Positions 30,407 through 39,653 of a stretch of DNA of 64,000 nt are shown here, piece by piece (position 1 is the first letter of the stretch; each line of letters opens with the position of its first letter). The DNA is from Psychrobacter glacincola (lineage in GTDB: Bacteria; Pseudomonadota; Gammaproteobacteria; Pseudomonadales; Moraxellaceae): positions 558,001-622,000 of the forward strand of contig NZ_CAJGZH010000002.1 of NCBI RefSeq assembly GCF_904846075.1. The letters are read 5' to 3'. A program made the translations under genes and the position numbers. A model generated the notes under the pieces. It searched no databases and was not told the origin of the DNA. It saw only the letters and a program-made list of their open reading frames with translations.

Positions 30407-31903
30407 TTAATCTAAAGTTGGCATAGAAAACTGCTTGTCTTCTCGTACAGCAGCACTAGGCCAACGTTGGGTAACAGTTTTCCGACGAGTAAAAAATCTT
30501 ACACCGTCTGGACCATACATAAATAGATCTCCGAACAATGAGCGCTTCCAACCTCCAAAGCTTTGCGATGCGACTGGCACTGGCAAAGGAATATTTACAC
30601 CGACCATGCCGACCTGAATATTGTCAACGAAATAACGAGCCGCTTCCCCATCTCGGGTATAAATACATGTCCCATTACCATACTCATGCTCATTTATAAG
30701 TTCTATTGCCTCTTCCATTGTCTTAACACGCATAATTTGAAGTACTGGACCAAAAATTTCTGCATCATAACTGTCCATCTCTTTTGTCACATTGTCTATT
30801 AAAGTAGGACCCACAAAAAACCCTTGCTCATGACCTGCTGGTGCCGCATTAGAACCATCAATGATTACGTTTGCTCCTTGGTTTGCAGCACTTTTTATGT
30901 GTTCCAAAATTTTAGATTTATGAGCTCCTGTAATAACGGGGCCAAAATCATTTTCTTTGTCCGAATAGGCACCTAATTTTAATTGTTGTATCGCCGGCTG
31001 TAACGCCTCGACCATTCTGTCAGCAATATCATCGCCTACTGCTACTGCAACAGATAAAGCCATACAACGTTCGCCTGAAGATCCAAATGCAGCCCCTAAT
31101 AGCGAAGTAACCACATTATCTAAGTCAGCATCAGGCATGACGATTGCATGGTTTTTTGCCCCACCTAATGCTTGACACCTTTTACCTTGAGCAGTAGCTG
31201 TAGTGTAGATATACTCAGCAATTGGAGTAGATCCTACAAAACTTACAGCTTCAACATCTGAATGATATAATAGAGCATCAACCGCTTCTTTACCTCCGTT
31301 AACGACGTTAAGAACACCATCAGGTAGCCCCGCCTCTTTCAAAAGTTTTGAGATAAACATTGATGCACTTGGATCACGCTCAGATGGCTTTAATATAAAG
31401 GTATTCCCACAGACAATGGCCATAGGAAACATCCAAAGAGGAACCATCACAGGGAAGTTAAATGGTGTAATTCCAGCCACCACTCCTAGTGGATGAAACT
31501 CACTCCAAGAATCAATATCTGGACCGGCATTACGGCTATGTTCGCCTTTTAGTAGTTCTGGTGCACCACAAGCATATTCAACGTTTTCGATACCGCGCTG
31601 TAATTCACCGGCGGCATCGTGCGAAATTTTTCCATGCTCTTCGCCAATTAGCCTGCAAATTTCATCAGCATTCTTTTCTAATAATTCTTTGAATTTGAAC
31701 ATGACTCTAGCGCGTTTCATTGGTGGTGTTTTACGCCAGGCTGGAAAGGCTGCCTTTGCAGCAATAACTGCCTCATCAATAGTTTTAGAACCACCTAAAG
31801 CAACCTGTTTACTTACTTCACCAGTAGAAGGGTTGTAAATTGGTTGTGTTTGACTTTCTTCATTAATTGCCTGACCGTTAATAAAATGTCCGATAGTTTG
31901 CAT
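30407..31903 (-). CDS. mmsA: CoA-acylating methylmalonate-semialdehyde dehydrogenase family protein
   Basis: Aldehyde dehydrogenase of the MMSDH group, which converts methylmalonate or malonate semialdehyde with NAD and CoA to propionyl-CoA or acetyl-CoA plus CO2. The 498-residue length is normal. The catalytic cysteine is at about residue 280 in FGSSGERCMALSV; NFPVMVPLWMFPMAI and LKPSERDP are the usual cofactor-site segments. AAAGGAA precedes the ATG. It is the last gene of an operon after a GntP permease and an iron alcohol dehydrogenase, which suggests oxidation of a 3-hydroxyacid through its semialdehyde. There are no valine-pathway partners here. Confidence 0.92.
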   Translation of the reverse strand: MQTIGHFINGQAINEESQTQPIYNPSTGEVSKQVALGGSKTIDEAVIAAKAAFPAWRKTPPMKRARVMFKFKELLEKNADEICRLIGEEHGKISHDAAGELQRGIENVEYACGAPELLKGEHSRNAGPDIDSWSEFHPLGVVAGITPFNFPVMVPLWMFPMAIVCGNTFILKPSERDPSASMFISKLLKEAGLPDGVLNVVNGGKEAVDALLYHSDVEAVSFVGSTPIAEYIYTTATAQGKRCQALGGAKNHAIVMPDADLDNVVTSLLGAAFGSSGERCMALSVAVAVGDDIADRMVEALQPAIQQLKLGAYSDKENDFGPVITGAHKSKILEHIKSAANQGANVIIDGSNAAPAGHEQGFFVGPTLIDNVTKEMDSYDAEIFGPVLQIMRVKTMEEAIELINEHEYGNGTCIYTRDGEAARYFVDNIQVGMVGVNIPLPVPVASQSFGGWKRSLFGDLFMYGPDGVRFFTRRKTVTQRWPSAAVREDKQFSMPTLD

Positions 31904-31963
31904 AATATATATTCCTTTTATAGCATTTAGTTTATAGGTAGATTAAAAGTAAGCTTTATTTTA

Positions 31964-33154
31964 TTAGCTTGTCGAAACATCATTTGAGCTACTTTCTGCC
32001 CATAACAATGTATAAAGTTGAACCATTTCTTCTAAACTGGGTATTCGGGGATTGTTGTTAGGAGAACCTGAAGAAAATGCTTGTTCACACATGGTATTTA
32101 TTAGCGCATCAAAATCGGTTTTTTGAACCCCAAATTGTTCTAATGTAGGAACTTTGAGTTCGATATTGAGATTTTTCAGATACGTAATCAAATTTATATT
32201 CGCTTGATCATCATTATCATTAAAGCTCGCCACTCCTAATGCACGTGCACACTCTGCATATCGTTCTGGAGTGCCTGATATGCCAAATTCAGTAATAGTT
32301 GGCAATAGCATCGCATTGGATAAACCATGTGGCACATGAAAAAAAGCGCCAATTGGTCTGCTCATTCCATGAACCAGAGCCACGGATGAATTACAGAATG
32401 CAATACCAGCTAACGTTGAGCCTAACATCATGGCTTCACGAGCAGCCTCATCTTCGCCGTCATCATAGGCCTTTTGTAGATTAGGCCCAATCAAACGTAA
32501 TGCAGCTAAAGCTTGTTGATCGCTATAAGCATTGCGTTTTTGACTAACATAAGCCTCTATAGCGTGAGTCATCGCATCAATACCAGTATCAGCAGTGGTT
32601 CTAGGCGGCACACTCATAGTCAGACTATAATCAATAATCGCTGCTACTGGCATGAACCCCATACCAACGCACAACAGCTTCTCGTTATTGGTTTCATCAG
32701 TAATAATAGTAAACTTGGTCACCTCTGACCCTGTTCCTGCCGTAGTAGGTATCGCAATAATAGGTAAACCTACTTCATTTACTTGACGAGGAAATTTATA
32801 GTCATTAATGACGCCACCAAACTTCCCTAAAATTGAAATGGCTTTTGCGCTATCTATAGGACTACCACCACCTAAGGCAATCAAACCATCATATTCTTGA
32901 TTCCGTACCTGCTGCACTCCTGATTCAATAGAGCTTTCAGTAGGTTCAGGCATAGTATCTGAGAACACATCAGCCGTAATCTGAACTTCTTTCAAAATAG
33001 TTTGTAATGTATCTACATAACCCAATTTAACCATCATCTCATCCGTAATGATGAGAGGCTTTTTTATTCCCAAGCTATCTAATATAGTCGGTAGCTTTTG
33101 ACATGCATCGCGGCCTACCTCCATGATTCTTGGGAGAAGAATACTATGTGACAT
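31964..33154 (-). CDS. iron-containing alcohol dehydrogenase
   Basis: A 396-residue group III alcohol dehydrogenase. NAD loop GLIALGGGSPIDSAKAI, then TTAGTGSEVTKF, and the metal-binding region DAMTHAIEAYVS followed by HGMSRPIGAFFHVPHG with the expected His residues. It lies 60 bp upstream of mmsA and 43 bp downstream of the permease on the same strand, with AAGGA ahead of its ATG. Within the operon its likely job is oxidation of an imported hydroxy acid or alcohol to the aldehyde used by the MmsA-like enzyme (inference). Homologues act on many substrates, so the specificity is open. Confidence 0.9.
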   Translation of the reverse strand: MSHSILLPRIMEVGRDACQKLPTILDSLGIKKPLIITDEMMVKLGYVDTLQTILKEVQITADVFSDTMPEPTESSIESGVQQVRNQEYDGLIALGGGSPIDSAKAISILGKFGGVINDYKFPRQVNEVGLPIIAIPTTAGTGSEVTKFTIITDETNNEKLLCVGMGFMPVAAIIDYSLTMSVPPRTTADTGIDAMTHAIEAYVSQKRNAYSDQQALAALRLIGPNLQKAYDDGEDEAAREAMMLGSTLAGIAFCNSSVALVHGMSRPIGAFFHVPHGLSNAMLLPTITEFGISGTPERYAECARALGVASFNDNDDQANINLITYLKNLNIELKVPTLEQFGVQKTDFDALINTMCEQAFSSGSPNNNPRIPSLEEMVQLYTLLWAESSSNDVSTS

Positions 33155-33197
33155 ATTTACCTATCCTTGTGTTAATCACTGTTTGTTTATTACTGTG

Positions 33198-34589
33198 CTA
33201 AAACGAGCCCATTAATGTACCTAAGGTAATTACTGCTATAAGTGCAAGCACAGGTACTGCAACAGCTACCACAAAAATATCTTTATAAGATTCTCTGTGA
33301 GTGAGCTGACAAATTACGAGTAGAGTTATAACTGCACCGTTATGAGGAAGAGCATCTAAACCACCTGATGCTATCGAAGCTACACGATGCATTAACTCGG
33401 GATTGATACCAAATTGAGAAGCTAACTGAAGATAGTTATCCCCCATTGTATTAAGAGCAATACTTAGTCCACCAGACGCTGAGCCAGTAATACCTGCCAT
33501 AACGTTGACGAAAACAGCTTCTGAAATCAGAGGATTTCCTGGAGACAAACCTAATAAGAATTCTTTGACAATTATGAACCCGGTTAAAGTAGCGATAACC
33601 GACCCATAACCAACTTCAGAGGCTGTATTAAAAATAGGAAGTAATGAACCAAGTGCACCCTCACTGAGCGATTCTTTTAGGTTTTTCCAACGCTTCCAAT
33701 TAAGCAGAATCATCGCTCCACAAGACACTACTAAAGCTATAACAATAGCCCAGATCCCTAGCACCTTGGTTAGTGGGACAGCACCAAACTCTTCACTTGC
33801 TAGATAACTATTGTCCATACTAGGTAATAGCCATTTCGTGCAAATGAAGTTAATTAATATGACTAATATGATTGGTAGTAACGCCACCAGTAATGAAGGT
33901 TTAGAGCTACGATCGACTACAGCTAACTTATCATTATGATGTTGACCATAACCCTCTCCTGCATTTAAAGCCGCTTTAGTACGATAATTAAGCCAAATCA
34001 TGCCACCTACTAGCATAATCAAGCCACCGATAGCACCAAGACCAGGGGTTGCAAAAGAATCTGTTTTGAAAAACGGCATAGGAATGGCATTTTGAATTGC
34101 CGGTGTCCCTGGTAAAGCAGTCATCGTGAAGGTCAAAGCACCTAAGGCGATAGCACCAGGAATAAGTCTTTTAGGGATATTTAATTCACGGAATAGAGCG
34201 GCAGCAATGGGATATACGGCAAAGCCTACTACAAATAACGATACTCCACCGTAAGTCAAAATAGCACAAGCCATTACAATTGATAAAACGGCTTGTTTCT
34301 TACCAAGTTTAGTGACAAGCGACTCTGAGATGCTAAGTGCGGACCCTGAGTCATCCATCAGTTTTCCAAATATAGCACCTAGTAGGAAAAGTGGGAAAAA
34401 GCTGATGATATACCCACCGAGACCTTTCATAAATACTTGCGTATAGACGCCTAGCATCGTATTAGCCTCACCACTCAGAAGTACAGCTAACATAGCTAAT
34501 AATGGTGCTAATAAAATGACACTGTGACCACGATAAGCTAAATACATTAGCAGGCCTAGCGATAGTAAAATCGGTAATAAACTTATCAT
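33198..34589 (-). CDS. GntP-family organic acid:H+ symporter
   Basis: Inner-membrane permease with about 12-14 hydrophobic segments. Segments such as GGYIISFFPLFLLGAIFGKLMDDSG, broken here at LFLLGAIFGK, and TALPGTPAIQNAIPM are hallmarks of the GntP gluconate/hydroxyacid group. The frame begins with GTG two codons earlier, but the ATG at 34589 has AAGGAG five bases away, so a 463-residue product is chosen. It is the first gene of the operon and is read divergently from the IclR gene. The substrate is probably a hydroxylated carboxylate such as 3-hydroxybutyrate, 3-hydroxypropionate or 3-hydroxyisobutyrate. Confidence 0.88.
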   Translation of the reverse strand: MISLLPILLSLGLLMYLAYRGHSVILLAPLLAMLAVLLSGEANTMLGVYTQVFMKGLGGYIISFFPLFLLGAIFGKLMDDSGSALSISESLVTKLGKKQAVLSIVMACAILTYGGVSLFVVGFAVYPIAAALFRELNIPKRLIPGAIALGALTFTMTALPGTPAIQNAIPMPFFKTDSFATPGLGAIGGLIMLVGGMIWLNYRTKAALNAGEGYGQHHNDKLAVVDRSSKPSLLVALLPIILVILINFICTKWLLPSMDNSYLASEEFGAVPLTKVLGIWAIVIALVVSCGAMILLNWKRWKNLKESLSEGALGSLLPIFNTASEVGYGSVIATLTGFIIVKEFLLGLSPGNPLISEAVFVNVMAGITGSASGGLSIALNTMGDNYLQLASQFGINPELMHRVASIASGGLDALPHNGAVITLLVICQLTHRESYKDIFVVAVAVPVLALIAVITLGTLMGSF

Positions 34590-34631
34590 ATGCACTCCTT
34601 GTGCTATATAAACATAAAATCCATTTTCTAA

Positions 34632-34672
34632 AATTTCACATAACGATAGAATTTTTATCGTTATGTGAAATT
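34632..34672. promoter_or_regulatory. 17-bp perfect inverted repeat, candidate IclR operator
   Basis: AATTTCACATAACGATA at 34632-34648 is exactly complementary to 34656-34672 with a seven-base spacer, in the divergent promoter region of the permease operon and the IclR gene. A second, weaker inverted repeat (AATCATTA / TAATGATT) lies at 34703-34731 and shares ATCGTTAT-like sequence. Confidence 0.7.
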
Positions 34673-34771
34673 AACAGAATATTTTTATAATAACAAGCCT
34701 TAAATCATTAAATATTATCGTTATAATGATTAGAAACATTAGAAGTCATATGGTTAGGGAGTTACAAAGAT

Positions 34772-35542
34772 ATGAGTAACATTAAAAAGAAGGGCTCAAG
34801 TGTTGAGCGGGTTTTGCAGATTGTGGAAATTCTAGCGAGGTCGCAAAGACCAATGAGCGTTAGCGACTTAGCAGATACATTGGATGTACCTATACCTAGT
34901 ATGTACAGGTTGTTAGATCAGCTACAAAATATTGGATTCGTACAATTGGACTTGCCTGGGAAGGTGACCTCTGGGAAAAGAACCTATAAGTTAGCGATGG
35001 ACCTATTACAGAATAATCATTTTAAAATTGAAAGACTTGCAATATTACAGCAGCTTTCAGCGCAAATAGGAGAAACCGTAGGCATTGCAATTATGAAAGA
35101 CCTAGATGTAGTTTATGTAGATCGCGTTTTGTCTGACTGGCCACTTCAAATATATCTGCCAGTAGGAACTCATGTACCGATTTGGGCAAGTGCTAGTGGG
35201 AAGCTATTCTTATCACAACTATCCAATGCAAAATGCGAACGTATCATTAATAAATTATCGATACATGCATTGACTACCAATACGCAGACAGATAAAAAGC
35301 AATTGATGCAGACTATTGCTAAGACACGGGACACAAGAGTAGGAATAGATGACGAAGAGTTTATTCCTGGCATGGTTGCTTGTGCTGTACTCATTCCCAA
35401 TGATGAAAACAAAACGTTTGCTACAGTATTTACCCATGGCCCAACTGTAAGAAAAACTTTGGATGAGCTTTTAGAATATGTACCTATTATGCGAGAAGCT
35501 GCTCTCGAGCTATCCGTTACTTTTAATCAGGACTATGATTAA
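34772..35542 (+). CDS. IclR-family transcriptional regulator
   Basis: A 256-residue regulator. The winged helix-turn-helix is at about residues 10-75 (VERVLQIVEILARSQRPMSV, LADTLDVPIPSMYRLLDQL), and the GAF-like effector domain follows (GETVGIAIMKDLDVVYVDRV, LPVGTHVPIWASASGKLFL, RVGIDDEEFIPGMVACAVLI). GGGAG precedes the ATG. It is divergent from the GntP-ADH-MmsA operon across a 182-bp region with a strong palindrome, so local control of that operon, with the imported acid or its product as effector, is a reasonable inference. Confidence 0.92.
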   Translation: MSNIKKKGSSVERVLQIVEILARSQRPMSVSDLADTLDVPIPSMYRLLDQLQNIGFVQLDLPGKVTSGKRTYKLAMDLLQNNHFKIERLAILQQLSAQIGETVGIAIMKDLDVVYVDRVLSDWPLQIYLPVGTHVPIWASASGKLFLSQLSNAKCERIINKLSIHALTTNTQTDKKQLMQTIAKTRDTRVGIDDEEFIPGMVACAVLIPNDENKTFATVFTHGPTVRKTLDELLEYVPIMREAALELSVTFNQDYD

Positions 35543-35825
35543 GCTTCTAAAAGACTTAGTTTATTTCTGTTAGATAATTATAGGTGTAGAGATTTTAAAC
35601 TAGTTTCTTGAATGCACTCTTAACGATTTAAGCAAGCATAATCAATAACAATTAAGTGTGCAGCTTTTTTTAATTAATAGTAAGTACAGTTAATAACAGA
35701 CATGTTCTCAGTCCTATCTGATCTATTAGTATTTACAAAACATCTAAAAGCTTTTCCTACCCATCTTTAGAATTTTATATTCTTTATTTTTTGAGATTAG
35801 TAAGTGAAGTTATAGAACTCTGATG

Positions 35826-36889
35826 CTAGATAGGAGGCCGTCCTAAATAAGCTTTATTTAACAATTTTTCTAGCTCATCGTAATTGTATTCACGAGGATT
35901 ATAATAAGGGCTGTCACACACCATCCTTGCTACATCAGCGGGACCCTAGGTAAACCAATATCTTTTAAAGCCAATTCAATACCTAAAGACTGGTTTAGAC
36001 GGTAAATTGCCAAGCCAACTTCTTCACGGCTGCTGACGTCTAAAGCCTCTGCCAGTCTATCCATCGCTTCAATATCAGCGTTACGATTGTAATGTACTGA
36101 ATACGCAAGCGTAATGGCATGTGCTTGCGCATGCGGTAGGTTAAAAGTGCCACCTAGGGTATGGCAGATTTTATGGTGAATGGCCATACCAACCGAACCA
36201 AGACAAATACCAGCAAGCCATGCACCATAGCTTGCTTTTTGGCGGGCTGAAATATTGGTGAGCTCTTTGACAAGCACAGGCAAGGAAGACTTTAATGCTT
36301 TGATAGATTCAATCGCCATCAGGCTGATGATTGGGTTTTTGTCCTTAGCATATAACGCTTCTACAGCGTGCGCCATAGCATTCATACCTGAGCAAGCTGA
36401 GATTTTAGCGGGTAATGCTTGGTTTAACTTCGGATCATAAATCACCACCTTAGGTAGGACATGACTGTCTTTACCAGTAGTTTTTAGATTGTTTTTGGTC
36501 AAACCATAAATAGTTGTCATCTCGCTACCGGCATAGGTAGTCGGTATGGCAACGATAGGTAAATGTGTTTTCAAAGCAATTATTTTTGCAAGTCCAATTG
36601 TAGAGCCGCCGCCCAAAGCCAGACAACAATCAATATCACTCTCTTTGGCAAATTTTACTGCTTTATTCGCCACGTCAACTGGCACATGCATGACAGCATG
36701 CGGATACACGCCTACACAGATTTCTTGTAGTTCTTTTGCCAATTTACGACCCGCTTCTTCTTGACCAGGTGTCGTAATCACCAATACCTTATGATAACTA
36801 TGCTGAAGTAATATATCTTTGACTTCATTTGACTTTCCCACGCCAAAATGAACGTCAACTGGTAAGGCTTTATAATGAAATTCTTGCAT
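35826..36889 (-). pseudogene. maleylacetate reductase with a C-terminal frameshift
   Basis: Iron-type dehydrogenase fold close to maleylacetate reductases, which reduce maleylacetate to 3-oxoadipate in hydroxyquinol and chlorocatechol routes. The start MQEFHYKALPVDVHFGVGKS, GGGSTIGLAKIIAL and TTYAGSEMTTIYG are typical. The frame from 36889 stops at 35930 after IGLPRVPLM. Reading one frame over restores the usual tail: ADVARMVCDSPYYNPRE, then YDELEKLLNKAYLGRP, ending at 35826. A single lost base near 35940 explains this. The truncated 319-residue product lacks the last 35 residues. No hydroxyquinol dioxygenase is nearby. Confidence 0.88.
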
Positions 36890-36942
36890 AAAATTATCCT
36901 TTTATGAGTTCATATTAGGATTCTTAATGAGTGCAGAGTCTC

Positions 36943-37860
36943 TCAAATCTTCTCACGTTTATAATCAAACCCTTCTATATCATAAAACTGATAAGTTACT
37001 TCTAACAAGGTTTTTAGCAATTCTGATTTATCAAAGTGTCTAACACTCATGATGATAGGCGACGTTAATAGATCGTTTTCAAATGGAATATAAATCACTT
37101 CCTGACTACGCAAATGCTCTAAGGTTTTAGGCACGATCGTCAAACCTTCTCCTGCTGCGACTAATCCTAAAGCAACATGCAGCTCTCGCACCTCAGTAAA
37201 ATAATTGGCTTTTAGGTTACGAGATTCAAATAGCTCCAAGACATAGTCAATAAAACTGGGACGAGGTCCGGTGGGATAGAGTATCAATTTCTCATTGGTT
37301 AAATCCATGAGACTTACTACTCTACTTTGCTCTTTTGCTAAGTCATGGTCTTTGGGAACCGCGACTACTAAGCTTTCTTCTCTTAATAATATACGCCTAA
37401 TAGAAGCGTCCTCAAATAACATCCGTCCAAAACCCACATCTATTTTACCCTCTGTAAGGGCTTGTGTTTGCTCCCATGAGTTAAGCTCTTGCAGCTTAAT
37501 CTCTATATTTGGATAGCATGCGCGAAAGCGGGCAATAATTTTCGGTAAGATGCCATAGAGTATCGAGGACACAAAACCTATAGATATTGAGTTATCAAAA
37601 TTGGCCTTACGCATTGTCATAGATTTTAATTTGTCAGACTTTGCGAGTATCTGAACAGCATGATCATAAAAAAACTCGCCAGCCTCAGTAAGTTTCAAAG
37701 GTCTATTATCTCTATCAATCAGCATCACCCCGACTTCTTCTTCCAACTGCTTTATTTGCCGGCTCAGTGGCGGTTGTGAAATATACAAACGCTCTGCTGC
37801 CTTATTAAAGCTCTTTTCCTCTGCTACTGCTACAAAGTAGCGTAAATGTCTCAATTCCAT
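36943..37860 (-). CDS. catM: LysR-type regulator of benzoate/catechol degradation (BenM/CatM-like)
   Basis: A 305-residue LysR regulator beginning MELRHLRYFVAVAEEKSFNK with the helix-turn-helix at about 18-40 (AAERLYISQPPLSRQIKQLE). The C-terminal effector domain resembles BenM/CatM, which sense cis,cis-muconate (and benzoate for BenM): GFVSSILYGILPKIIARFR, LTEGKIDVGFGRM, LVAAGEGLTIVPKTL. It is divergent from catB, and exact ATAC-N7-GTAT operators lie in front of catB and benK. Only one such regulator is present, so whether it is BenM- or CatM-like in effector choice cannot be settled. AAGGAAT precedes its ATG. Confidence 0.9.
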   Translation of the reverse strand: MELRHLRYFVAVAEEKSFNKAAERLYISQPPLSRQIKQLEEEVGVMLIDRDNRPLKLTEAGEFFYDHAVQILAKSDKLKSMTMRKANFDNSISIGFVSSILYGILPKIIARFRACYPNIEIKLQELNSWEQTQALTEGKIDVGFGRMLFEDASIRRILLREESLVVAVPKDHDLAKEQSRVVSLMDLTNEKLILYPTGPRPSFIDYVLELFESRNLKANYFTEVRELHVALGLVAAGEGLTIVPKTLEHLRSQEVIYIPFENDLLTSPIIMSVRHFDKSELLKTLLEVTYQFYDIEGFDYKREKI

Positions 37861-37937
37861 TGAATGTTATTCCTTGAGTGACCTTACAGGGTTATCGATA
37901 CCTAAAGAACATAACATAGTGCAATCTAGTTATCAAA

Positions 37938-37952
37938 ATACCTAAAAGGTAT
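37938..37952. promoter_or_regulatory. BenM/CatM-type operator ATAC-N7-GTAT before catB
   Basis: ATACCTAAAAGGTAT is an exact dyad of the known BenM/CatM consensus, about 97 bp upstream of the catB start in the shared divergent region. A half-matching site (ATACCTAAAGAACAT) is at 37898-37912. Confidence 0.82.
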
Positions 37953-38048
37953 TAATAATAGACTAAATAGGTCTTAGACATGTCGTTATCTAGCATCTAT
38001 AGTTCTTATTAAGCATAAGGAAGCACCATTTACTTAATAGGGACTGTC

Positions 38049-39179
38049 ATGATTCGTTCAATCAATACTTTATTGGTACCGATACCTACTATTCGAGCTC
38101 ATAAGCTTGCTTGTACCGTTATGAACGAACAAGTTTTGGTATTGGTACACATTCAAACAGAAGATGGCTATGAAGGTTGGGGCGAAGCGACCACCATTGG
38201 CGGTCTAAGCTACGCAGAAGAAAGCCCTCATAGCATCAAGACTAATATCGATACCTACTTTACGCCTCTTTTATTAAAAGAGCAGCCTACTAGCACAGCA
38301 AAAGCCATGCAGCTGCTCAATCTTCATATCAATGGCAACCGCTTTGCAAAGTGCGCGATTGAAACTGCCCTACTCGACATTGAAGGTAAACGTCTAAACC
38401 TACCAGTAAGTGAGCTAATTGGCGGTCGTGTCCGTGATCGTATCGAAGTGGCTTGGACCCTTGCCAGCGGCAATACAGCGACCGATATTAAGGAAGCTAA
38501 ACGCATGATTGAGCAAAAGCGCCATCGCATTTTTAAATTAAAAATCGGTAGCAATCCGATTGTTGTTGATGTTGCCCACGTATTAGCCATTAAAAAAGCA
38601 CTACCTGACTGCCGTATCACGGTTGATGTCAACCAAGCATGGACAGAGCTTGAGGCTATGCAAGGTATTAGCCTATTGCAAGCTGGCGGCGTTGATTTAA
38701 TAGAACAACCTGTCTCAATGCGCAATAAAGCCGCCCTAAAACGCTTAACCGAACATTTCGATGTAGCCATTATGGCGGATGAAATTGTCCAAGATCCTCA
38801 GAATGCCTTTCATTTAGCAGCAGATCATTATGCTGATGTTTTTGCCGTGAAAATAAATCAAGCAGGCGGATTAAAAGCAGCATGCTTAATCGGACAAATG
38901 GCACATCTAGCAGGTATCGAGCTCTATGGTGGCACCATGTTAGAAGGTCCTATCGGTACGGCCGCATCCGCCCATGTATTCTCAACCTATCCCAGTTTAA
39001 ATTTCGATACAGAACTTTTTGGTCCTTTACTATTAACCGAAGACGTTTTAGTAAAGCCTCTTGATTATCAAGACTTTGGTTTAAATGTTCCTACAGGCGC
39101 AGGTATTGGCATCGAAGTAGACAGCGATAAAATCTACCACTATGCCAAACAAACCATCACCAATTTACCTAAATCATAA
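38049..39179 (+). CDS. catB: muconate cycloisomerase
   Basis: Converts cis,cis-muconate to muconolactone. Enolase-superfamily barrel of 376 residues: catalytic KxK (K163/K165 in IFKLKIGSNP), metal ligands D193 (TVDVNQAW), E219 (DLIEQP) and D244 (MADEIVQ), and the general base region VFAVKINQAGG. N-terminal residues MIRSINTLLVPIPTIRAHKL match the family. It is the first gene of the long aromatic operon, directly downstream of the BenM/CatM-type operator, with AGGGA before the ATG. Confidence 0.95.
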   Translation: MIRSINTLLVPIPTIRAHKLACTVMNEQVLVLVHIQTEDGYEGWGEATTIGGLSYAEESPHSIKTNIDTYFTPLLLKEQPTSTAKAMQLLNLHINGNRFAKCAIETALLDIEGKRLNLPVSELIGGRVRDRIEVAWTLASGNTATDIKEAKRMIEQKRHRIFKLKIGSNPIVVDVAHVLAIKKALPDCRITVDVNQAWTELEAMQGISLLQAGGVDLIEQPVSMRNKAALKRLTEHFDVAIMADEIVQDPQNAFHLAADHYADVFAVKINQAGGLKAACLIGQMAHLAGIELYGGTMLEGPIGTAASAHVFSTYPSLNFDTELFGPLLLTEDVLVKPLDYQDFGLNVPTGAGIGIEVDSDKIYHYAKQTITNLPKS

Positions 39180-39263
39180 AAGACTTAATTTTCTACTAAC
39201 GCTCAAACTGAAACACTGTAAAAGTCAGCCAAGTTATCTTTCATCACGTATAAGGAAATCATT

Positions 39264-39554
39264 ATGTTATACCACGTCAGAATGGATGTCTTAATCCCAA
39301 CAGATATGGACGCCGATAAAGTCAACGAGCTTAAAGCCACAGAAAAAGCACTATCACAAAAACTGCAAGAGCAAGGTAAATGGCGTCATATTTGGCGCAT
39401 AGCAGGTCAGTATTCTAATTTTAGCATCTTTGATGTTGAGAGTAATGAAGAGCTACACGACATCATGATGTCGCTACCGCTTTATCCATACATGAAGGTT
39501 GAAGTGACACCGTTATTACGTCATCCATCTTCTGTTCGTAGTGATGACAGCTAA
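39264..39554 (+). CDS. catC: muconolactone delta-isomerase
   Basis: A 96-residue ferredoxin-like barrel enzyme converting muconolactone to 3-oxoadipate enol-lactone. MLYHVRMDVLIP at the start, KWRHIWRIAGQYSNFSIFDV in the middle and LPLYPYMKVEVTPLLRHPS at the end are diagnostic. AAGGAAA precedes the ATG. It is the second gene of the operon, between catB and catA. Confidence 0.95.
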   Translation: MLYHVRMDVLIPTDMDADKVNELKATEKALSQKLQEQGKWRHIWRIAGQYSNFSIFDVESNEELHDIMMSLPLYPYMKVEVTPLLRHPSSVRSDDS

Positions 39555-39653
39555 ACCAAGCAAGTAAAGCGAATATCAGATTCTATAAAAACTGAGTAAG
39601 AGTACTCAATATAGTTACCCTTTATTAAAACAGTCCTCAACAAGGAGAGAGAC

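Noticed and set aside
30435-30802. Overlapping plus-strand frames within mmsA and similar antisense frames across most genes
   Set aside because: They are shadows of well-supported genes on the other strand, without family features or start signals.
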